From assembly GCA_019308145.1 (NCBI GenBank), contig JAFDIG010000150.1:1-6869 (forward strand): a stretch of 6,869 nucleotides of DNA, written 5' to 3'. The notes beneath the pieces were generated by a model, which did no database searches, had not been told where the DNA came from, and was given only the letters and a program-made list of their open reading frames with translations. The DNA is from Deltaproteobacteria bacterium (GTDB lineage Bacteria > Desulfobacterota > JAFDIG01). Positions 1 to 5,754 of this stretch are shown in pieces; within the stretch, counting starts at the first letter, position 1, and each line of letters starts with the position of its first letter. A program made the position numbers and the translations under genes.

Positions 1-138
1 ATTGAAAATAATTGCTCTGTTTTTATCTTTTTCCTCTTTTGATACAAGTATTGGTATCTTATCAAATGAGACAACTTCATTAATAAAGTTAATATCTTCA
101 TGTTTAACAAGGTAATCAATAGAATCTTTAAAATTCAT
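1..138 (-). CDS. Probable UbiD-family decarboxylase, N-terminal 46 residues only
   Basis: An ATG at 138 opens a frame that runs to the left edge without a stop and encodes 46 residues starting MNFKDSIDYLV. The layout resembles the beginning of UbiD-type decarboxylases: a short helix (FKDSIDYLVKHEDI), a segment where UbiD proteins have a reduced-repeat EVD/EIP pattern (here EVVSFDKIPILV, about 21-32), then a strand ending AIIFN (42-46) where relatives read ALLFxNVKG. UbiD enzymes use prenylated FMN to remove or add CO2 on aromatic or unsaturated acids. The call rests on pattern memory over a short piece and contains no catalytic residues, so it is tentative. The start lies 9 bases after the preceding TAG and in the same frame. 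No close Shine-Dalgarno is seen; AAAGGA lies about 16 bases upstream, so translation may depend on coupling. Confidence 0.55.
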   Translation of the reverse strand, partial: MNFKDSIDYLVKHEDINFINEVVSFDKIPILVSKEEKDKNRAIIFN

Positions 139-147
139 ATAACAGTT

Positions 148-1341
148 CTAAATAGTTCCTTTTACTTCCTTAACGATCTGCAAAAATTCTTCATCTGTTA
201 AAGAGGCATGCCTGTCATATGCCTTTGCTTCAACCTTTTCTATAATCGCTTTTATCTCATCATCATCTGCCTTATATCCTAACTGGTCTAACTTTGCTTT
301 TATTGCAACCGGGCCACTATATTTCCCAATAGGAATAATCCTTTTATTGCCAACAAGTTCAGGGGGAACAACTTCATATAGAGGCGGATATGTAAGAACA
401 CCCCAAACATGAGCATCAAGTTTGTGAGTAAATGCCCATTTCCCCACTATTGGCTTTGTATCAGGCAAAGGAACCTTAGTTAAGGTTTCAATATATTTAG
501 AGAGCTCAAAAAGCCCTTTTGTATCTATACCCAGATCTAAATCATAAAGAACTAAAGTGCTTATAACCAATTCATCTAAAGATAGATTGCCAGCCCTTTC
601 TCCCAAACCATTTATTGTGACATCAATAATATCTGCCCCTGCCTCAAGTGCTGCTAAAGAATTTGCTAAAGCCAAACCAAAATCGTTATGACAATGTATT
701 TGTAAAGGAAGATCAAAGTGAGATTTTACTTCTTTTACCATAAACTTCATTCCAGCTGGAATGATTGCACCAGCAGTATCTGCAATAGTAATCCTTTGAG
801 CACCTGCTGAAACCGCTCTTTTTAACAACTCTATCAAAAAACTCATCTCTGTCCTGGTAGTATCAACAGGAGCATATCTTACTACTGCATCCCCTTTATT
901 TGCATATTCAATAGCCTCAACAACCCTTTCCATCATCTGTTCTTTTGAAACCTTTTGAACATATTTTAACCTTAATTCAGAGCTTGGATATATCAAATCA
1001 ATAATATCTGGTCCAGACTCAAGGCTCATATCGATCTGTTTTTTCCAGTCTTTCTGAAAGATTTGTGCTATTGCTTCAACCTTTATGTTAGATTGTTTCT
1101 TAAATGTTTTAATAAACTCATAATCGATCTTTGATCTCCCTGGATAACCACCTTGAATCTGTTTTATACCTATCTTTTCTAACTTTTCTGCGATATTAAG
1201 TTTATCTTTCAACGTAAAGTTAGCAGCTGATGCTTGCTCACCTTCTCTTAAAGTGCAATCATTTATTATTATCTCTTTAGCAAAAAAGAATTGAGACTTT
1301 ACTTCTTTTATATGGTTATAAATACTATCTGCAAACTCCAT
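148..1341 (-). CDS. Homocitrate-synthase-like acyltransferase (pyruvate carboxyltransferase / HMGL-like family)
   Basis: This is a TIM-barrel enzyme of the DRE family (homocitrate, isopropylmalate and citramalate synthases, HMG-CoA lyase), which joins an acyl-CoA to a 2-oxo acid or runs a related lyase reaction with a divalent metal. The barrel covers about 23-285. DCTLREGEQ (28-36) has REG, as homocitrate synthases do, rather than the RDG of isopropylmalate synthases. Expected metal ligands are E33, H216 and H218 (HCHND, 216-220); GLGERAGN follows at 245-252. The C-terminal part (about 300-355) has FTHKLDAH (304-311), where homocitrate synthases have FTHKAGIH, and Y322 at the spacing of the catalytic tyrosine. 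IGKYSGP follows at 338-344. At 397 residues it lacks the LeuA leucine-binding regulatory domain. AAGGAG precedes the ATG by 5 bases. It follows the AOR gene by 20 bases, in a catabolic-looking operon rather than beside lysine or nif genes. The acceptor is unknown. Confidence 0.9.
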   Translation of the reverse strand: MEFADSIYNHIKEVKSQFFFAKEIIINDCTLREGEQASAANFTLKDKLNIAEKLEKIGIKQIQGGYPGRSKIDYEFIKTFKKQSNIKVEAIAQIFQKDWKKQIDMSLESGPDIIDLIYPSSELRLKYVQKVSKEQMMERVVEAIEYANKGDAVVRYAPVDTTRTEMSFLIELLKRAVSAGAQRITIADTAGAIIPAGMKFMVKEVKSHFDLPLQIHCHNDFGLALANSLAALEAGADIIDVTINGLGERAGNLSLDELVISTLVLYDLDLGIDTKGLFELSKYIETLTKVPLPDTKPIVGKWAFTHKLDAHVWGVLTYPPLYEVVPPELVGNKRIIPIGKYSGPVAIKAKLDQLGYKADDDEIKAIIEKVEAKAYDRHASLTDEEFLQIVKEVKGTI

Positions 1342-1346
1342 TTAAG

Positions 1347-1352
1347 CTCCTT
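1347..1352 (-). promoter_or_regulatory. Ribosome binding site of the homocitrate-synthase-like gene
   Basis: AAGGAG lies 5 bases before the ATG at 1341, in the 20-base gap after the AOR gene. That gap is too short to hold a promoter or terminator, so the gene should be cotranscribed. Confidence 0.75.
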
Positions 1353-1361
1353 ATATATTTA

Positions 1362-3098
1362 TTAATTTTTAAACCTGTTAATTAAATTAGTTACTCTAAT
1401 TTTATACCAATTCTCCCTATCTTTTTTAAACTTTTCAATTGGATAGACTGCCCCTTTTTGAGGACCTGATGTTAATGGGTCGTTATGAACTCTTAAAGGT
1501 AATATATCATCCTTTAAAGGACGTATTCCTTCCCTTAAATTATATGCTCTTGCTAAAATCAAAAATCTTTCTGCTAAAAGATCCCAATCAGAATGTGCAA
1601 AATTAAACCCTGTTGCAGCATTTAAGGCATCCATATATATATCAGGTGTAATGAAATGCCTATGCCATGTACATACCAAAAGAGAATCTGCCATCACCCT
1701 GTGATTCTGCTCTTTTATTGTTAAACCATAATGGTGGCAACCACCTCTATCCCCAACTGCGAACTGAAGCCCCCTCTCATGTTTTGCCTGAGTGGCATAA
1801 GCACCAAACTCCAATCCCTTACAATGCATAGCAAAATGCTCTGCACCTTTTCCAAATGTTTCAGCAGCCTTTTTTACACCCAAAGATAAGATCTCTCCAA
1901 TACCTTTTCTTTGTACTATCAAATTCCATAAAGCTTCCATTGCCTCTACATTACCCCAAGTAAGATCAATCCCACCTAAATCATCTTTTGTGATGATCCC
2001 TCTTTCGTAACATTCCATAGTAAAGCTTGTTACATTGCCTAACGAAATGTTATCAATTCCAAGCTCATCACCTAAACTATTGAGATAGATCAGCCCATCA
2101 TGATCAGTTACAAGGCAACCAGCACCTATGGTAGATGTAGAATCAAAATCTGGGGTTGCAGTTCTTCCTGCATGTTTACCATCCCTTATTACTCCAAGCT
2201 GCATGCAAGAAAATGGGCAGAGATAGCAACCTCTGTTTTTTACTTTTGATTTTCTTTCAAACTCAAAACCACTAATCTTATCAATATCTTCCCAATGTGC
2301 TTCTCTATAATTCTTTACATCCAATTCACTTACATCTGAATGCCACATTGAACCAGCTGAACTGCCCCACCTAACAAGGTAATACCCTCTTCTCTCTTCT
2401 GTTCTGGCCCTTTTTAACATCTCAAATATCTTATTATAAACCTTATAAAACTCTTCTGGCTCGGCTACATCAAAGCCTTTGCTTCCTTTTACAACTATAG
2501 CCTTTAGGTTTTTAGAACCCATCAAACAACCACTTCCACCTCTTGCTGCAGAGTGGTAATAATCATGCTGAATACCTGCAAACCTTACACCGTTTTCTCC
2601 TGCTATTCCAATAGAAAGCATCTTTACCCTATGATTGTTTAACTCTTTTTTTAGGATTTTTTCTGTGTTAAATGTGCTTTTCCCCCACAGATGAGAAGCA
2701 TCCTCAAAGGATATATCATGATCAAAGATCTTAAGATAAACAGGTTTTTCTGCTTTACCTGTTATAATGATACCATCAAAACCTGCGCTTTTAAGTTCTA
2801 CTCCAAAATGAGAACCTACTATTGAATGGCATAAGGTAACACCTGTTTCTGGGGATTTAAAAAAGGTGCAAAGCTGTGCTCCACCAGGCAAAAGCCCAGA
2901 GATAGGCCCTAAAAGAAACATCAAAGGAGCATCTTTATCAAGAGGATCAGCATGAGCTGGTAATCTTTCCCATAATAGATATGCACCTAATCCTCTACCC
3001 CCAATAAACCTTTTTGCCATATCCATATCAAGATCCAGAATCTTATAAGAGTTTCTGCTTAAATCAACATCCAGAATCTTTCCCATATACCCACTCAT
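1362..3098 (-). CDS. Aldehyde ferredoxin oxidoreductase family (tungsten/molybdopterin) catalytic subunit
   Basis: This AOR-family enzyme should interconvert an aldehyde and a carboxylic acid, or carry out a related low-potential reduction, using a bis-pterin W or Mo cofactor and one [4Fe-4S] cluster. The start is secure: MSGYMGKILDVDL is the usual family opening and AAGGAG sits 6 bases upstream. The N-terminal domain (about 4-205) carries GGRGLGAYL at 33-41 and RGGSGCLMGSKNLKA at 186-200. The C-terminal domains (about 215-570) carry cluster ligands C291/C294/C298 (CxxCxxxC) and C476. The pterin motifs DxxGL(C/D) appear as DELGID (344-349) and a degenerate DSLLVC (471-476). HH at 455-456 matches the position of the catalytic histidine. 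The usual PEYE segment after the cluster reads PDFD (316-319). At 578 residues it is slightly shorter than the archaeal AORs (about 605) and much shorter than BamB. It overlaps the ferredoxin gene by 4 bases. Substrate and metal cannot be assigned. Confidence 0.93.
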   Translation of the reverse strand: MSGYMGKILDVDLSRNSYKILDLDMDMAKRFIGGRGLGAYLLWERLPAHADPLDKDAPLMFLLGPISGLLPGGAQLCTFFKSPETGVTLCHSIVGSHFGVELKSAGFDGIIITGKAEKPVYLKIFDHDISFEDASHLWGKSTFNTEKILKKELNNHRVKMLSIGIAGENGVRFAGIQHDYYHSAARGGSGCLMGSKNLKAIVVKGSKGFDVAEPEEFYKVYNKIFEMLKRARTEERRGYYLVRWGSSAGSMWHSDVSELDVKNYREAHWEDIDKISGFEFERKSKVKNRGCYLCPFSCMQLGVIRDGKHAGRTATPDFDSTSTIGAGCLVTDHDGLIYLNSLGDELGIDNISLGNVTSFTMECYERGIITKDDLGGIDLTWGNVEAMEALWNLIVQRKGIGEILSLGVKKAAETFGKGAEHFAMHCKGLEFGAYATQAKHERGLQFAVGDRGGCHHYGLTIKEQNHRVMADSLLVCTWHRHFITPDIYMDALNAATGFNFAHSDWDLLAERFLILARAYNLREGIRPLKDDILPLRVHNDPLTSGPQKGAVYPIEKFKKDRENWYKIRVTNLINRFKN

Positions 3099-3688
3099 AC
3101 ATCTCTCCTTTTATCAGTTTCTAATTTGTTAGCAGGAAAGAGTTGATATGCTAAATCACTTGCGATCTTTTCTGGTCTTTTTGCATAATGGCTCCCATCA
3201 AATGTTTGACCAGGAAGAAAACTCAATGCACCAGATGGACATATCCATGCACATTCAGGAAGGCCATCACATAGATCACAATTGATGGCCTTATTTGTTT
3301 CAGGATGAAATCTAATAGCAGTTTCATGGTGACAGGCTTTGGCACATCTTCCGCATTTTATCCCTAAACATTTATCCTGCTCGATAACAACAGCACCTGT
3401 TTTTTTGTTAATAGATATTGCTTTTTCAGGCTTTACTGGGCATGCCTCAATGCAGGGATGATCAGAGCATTGATGACAAAGTATTGGAATCTCTATTGGG
3501 CCAGGATCAAATTGGAGGATAAATATTCTTGATGCCTCAGGCCATATTTTACCTTCATGATAAAGGGAACAAGCTTGCTCACAAAGTCTACATCCAGTAC
3601 AGAGCTTCCAATTTACATCAATAAAGCCTTTTATTATCTTTTCTTCCATATTTCTTCCTGATAACCTGTATCCTTTTCCTTCATCCAT
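3095..3688 (-). CDS. Four-cluster [4Fe-4S] ferredoxin, electron-transfer subunit for the AOR protein
   Basis: This is a cytoplasmic iron-sulfur protein of the HycB/DmsB/AorA kind that should carry electrons to or from the AOR-family subunit encoded next. Sixteen cysteines fall in four groups: C30/33/36/40, C71/74/79/83, C107/112/115/119 and C137/140/146/150, enough for four [4Fe-4S] clusters. The third group has the wider spacing CxxxxCxxC instead of CxxCxxC. The remaining tail (about 155-197) is basic and has no recognisable domain. There is no Tat signal or membrane helix, which argues against a periplasmic DmsB-like role. The start is uncertain: the ATG at 3688 has AGGGGG 6 bases upstream, while the ATG at 3649 (residue 14) has AGGAAG and would give 184 residues beginning just before the conserved region. 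The stop overlaps the AOR start as ATGA, a strong sign that the two are subunits of one complex. Confidence 0.93.
   Translation of the reverse strand: MDEGKGYRLSGRNMEEKIIKGFIDVNWKLCTGCRLCEQACSLYHEGKIWPEASRIFILQFDPGPIEIPILCHQCSDHPCIEACPVKPEKAISINKKTGAVVIEQDKCLGIKCGRCAKACHHETAIRFHPETNKAINCDLCDGLPECAWICPSGALSFLPGQTFDGSHYAKRPEKIASDLAYQLFPANKLETDKRRDV
3105..3110 (-). promoter_or_regulatory. Ribosome binding site of the AOR gene, inside the ferredoxin gene
   Basis: AAGGAG lies 6 bases before the ATG at 3098, within the last codons of the ferredoxin gene, whose TGA overlaps the start as ATGA. This arrangement supports translational coupling and near-equal subunit amounts. Confidence 0.8.
3654..3659 (-). 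promoter_or_regulatory. Possible internal ribosome binding site of the ferredoxin gene
   Basis: AGGAAG lies 4 bases before an in-frame ATG at 3649. It competes with the upstream AGGGGG (3700-3695) that serves the ATG at 3688. Conserved ferredoxin sequence begins only near residue 22 of the longer form, so either start would give a complete protein. Confidence 0.45.
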
Positions 3689-3698
3689 ATCTTTCCCC

Positions 3699-5744
3699 CT
3701 ACAAAACCTTCTCTTCCCTGCCTGTTTCTACTTTTCTTAAACTTACTTTATCTTTCTCATTAATCCTCAAAATCTTTCTTCCCATCTCACCTAATGGAAG
3801 TTTCCCTTCTTCTACCCTTTCATCTATTGAAATCCATGCCCTTAAGGGGATCCCTGATTCTGATAAATATTCAATAAGATCATTATCCTTAAACCCTAAT
3901 TTTTTAGCATCATTAGGATTGATCTTGCAGATCCTTTTCCCTTTTTCATACTCATTATCTTTTTGTTCTACTATAGGAAACCATTTTCTTGAATTTTTTA
4001 TCTCTTCTCTTAATTTAGTAGTCTTCTCATAATTTACTTTACCATCTTCAATTACAACACCATATCTTTTTTCTACCCTATCTATGGTGATAAGTCCTTC
4101 AATATAATCTTTTAATACTAACTCTGGGTCTCTTTCCAATGGATCACCATAACCTCCTCCTCCATTACTCAACTCTAACAAGGTATCACCTTTTAATAAA
4201 TGGAAATTTGTTATCTTACCTGGGAATGGTGATGGTTCAACAAGCTCACCTCCCCTCTTAACTACAAATCTATTCCCATATCCAGAATAACCGCCCAATA
4301 TACCAAATGGTGGAACAATATTTCGATCTGAAACTACAGAGAGAAAACCGTCTGATATATGCATATTGACTTCTCTTCTCATACCTAAACCACCACGCCA
4401 TTTGCCGTCCCCACAGGAATTTTTCCTTAATTCACATCTTGTAAATAAAAACGGGAATTCCAATTCAAGTGATTCTACTGGCTGAATAGAGCTGCAATCT
4501 CCGCTGTTATAGCATGCCAAGGTATGTGAACCATCACCACCTTTAAAACCTCCTACACCACCATGTGGGTATTCATAATAGACATAACTTTTGCCATTTC
4601 TTGGATCATAACCACCTATATATGTATGGTTAGCAGTTCCTTTTACATCACCAGCAAGCATATCAGGAATCGCTTTTATTAAAGCCCCTAAAGTTACTGA
4701 TGATACCCTCCTTCTTATTTCAGAAAAAGCACCTGTCGGAGCAGGAGGGACAGCATTTAATATCGTTCCTTCGGGGGCTGTTACAGTAATGGGACGAAAT
4801 GTACCGCTATTGACCGCACCAGCTGGATCAATCGCGGATTTTATTACAATAAAGACACCACTTGTTGTAACCGCTAAAGATGCATTTACTGGTCCTGGCA
4901 CCCAATGTGAGCTACCAGTAAAATCAGCGGTGAGATTATCTCCTTCTTTTGTTAGTTTTAATTTTATAATCACTGGGTCTAAAGAGCTTCCGCTCATATC
5001 AAGGTAATCTTCATAAAAATATTCACCATCAGGAATTTCTCTTATAGCATTGCGCATCCTCTCTTCACTTCTATCTAAAATCACTTGCATATATTTCTTC
5101 AGATTCTCTTTCCCATATTTCTCCACTACCTCTCTTATCCTCTTCTCTGCCATACGGCATGTCCCAACCATACCTCTTAGATCACCACGTCTTTGATCTG
5201 GCAGCCTCATATTATTAAACAATATATCCATAACAGCCTGATTAGGTTCACCCTTTATATAAAGTTTAACTGGTGGAATACGTATACCTTCCTGGTATAT
5301 CTCTGTTGCCCTTCCTGAGATACTACCAGGTGTCATCCCTCCTACATCAGCCCAGTGAGCCCTCATGGAAGGAAACAGAATCATCTCACCCTCTATAAAT
5401 ATAGGATATACAATAGTAACATCAGGAAGATGAGTCCCCCCTACATATGGATCATTCACAATAAAGAGATCACCTGGATTAATATCTCCTTTATATTTTT
5501 CTATCACCGTTCTCACAATCCATGGCAGAGGAATAACATGACCTGGTAGATCTTCAGACTGAGCAATGGTTTGGCCATCTTTATCAAATAAGGCACAGGA
5601 GAAATCCCTTGCCTCATGGAGTACCGATGAATAGGCGATGCGAGTCATAGTAATACGCATCTCCCTTACAGTTGATATAAGACCTTCCCTTATTACCTCC
5701 AAAGTTATTGGATCAATAAAATCTTTATCATTCATCTTGTTCAT
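3699..5744 (-). CDS. HyuB-type hydantoinase B/oxoprolinase subunit with an extra C-terminal domain
   Basis: This is the second subunit of the ATP-dependent HyuAB enzyme. The HyuB core spans about residues 11-565. It begins DPITLEVIREGL and contains GGTHLPD at 102-108, AHWADVGGMTPGS at 129-141, GDGKWRGGLGMRRE at 445-458 and NGGGGYGDPLERDP at 527-540, followed by the usual ending through YGVVI at 561-565. Family members usually end near this point, at about 520-590 residues. This one continues to 681 with a charged linker (about 570-602) and a compact segment (about 604-672) that resembles a double-psi beta-barrel of the Cdc48 N-domain or aspartate-decarboxylase-like kind. The ATG at 5744 is preceded by GAGGTG at a good distance; a second Met at residue 4 lacks a good site. 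No signal peptide or membrane segment is seen. The 9-base gap after HyuA fits a coupled two-subunit enzyme. Substrate unknown. Confidence 0.94.
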   Translation of the reverse strand: MNKMNDKDFIDPITLEVIREGLISTVREMRITMTRIAYSSVLHEARDFSCALFDKDGQTIAQSEDLPGHVIPLPWIVRTVIEKYKGDINPGDLFIVNDPYVGGTHLPDVTIVYPIFIEGEMILFPSMRAHWADVGGMTPGSISGRATEIYQEGIRIPPVKLYIKGEPNQAVMDILFNNMRLPDQRRGDLRGMVGTCRMAEKRIREVVEKYGKENLKKYMQVILDRSEERMRNAIREIPDGEYFYEDYLDMSGSSLDPVIIKLKLTKEGDNLTADFTGSSHWVPGPVNASLAVTTSGVFIVIKSAIDPAGAVNSGTFRPITVTAPEGTILNAVPPAPTGAFSEIRRRVSSVTLGALIKAIPDMLAGDVKGTANHTYIGGYDPRNGKSYVYYEYPHGGVGGFKGGDGSHTLACYNSGDCSSIQPVESLELEFPFLFTRCELRKNSCGDGKWRGGLGMRREVNMHISDGFLSVVSDRNIVPPFGILGGYSGYGNRFVVKRGGELVEPSPFPGKITNFHLLKGDTLLELSNGGGGYGDPLERDPELVLKDYIEGLITIDRVEKRYGVVIEDGKVNYEKTTKLREEIKNSRKWFPIVEQKDNEYEKGKRICKINPNDAKKLGFKDNDLIEYLSESGIPLRAWISIDERVEEGKLPLGEMGRKILRINEKDKVSLRKVETGREEKVL

Positions 5745-5748
5745 AGTT

Positions 5749-5754
5749 CACCTC
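5749..5754 (-). promoter_or_regulatory. Ribosome binding site of the HyuB gene
   Basis: GAGGTG lies 4 bases before the ATG at 5744 and overlaps the TAG stop of the HyuA gene, so termination and re-initiation are probably coupled. It favours the first ATG over the one three codons later. Confidence 0.7.

Noticed and set aside
1342..1361. AT-rich 20-base gap considered as a promoter or terminator
   Set aside because: It is too short for a promoter with both boxes and has no stem-loop followed by a T run; it is explained by the ribosome binding site of the next gene.
4730..4850. Slightly GC-richer patch within the HyuB gene, considered as a transfer or recombination mark
   Set aside because: The encoded protein stays in family without a break, and the shift is small and short enough to be chance.
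4789..5007. 72-codon plus-strand open frame inside the HyuB gene
   Set aside because: It is antisense to a well-conserved coding region, has no recognisable protein features and no ribosome binding site that I can see.
5355..5549. 64-codon plus-strand open frame inside the HyuB gene
   Set aside because: Antisense shadow of the HyuB core (region of GGTHLPD and AHWADVGG); the translation shows no family pattern.
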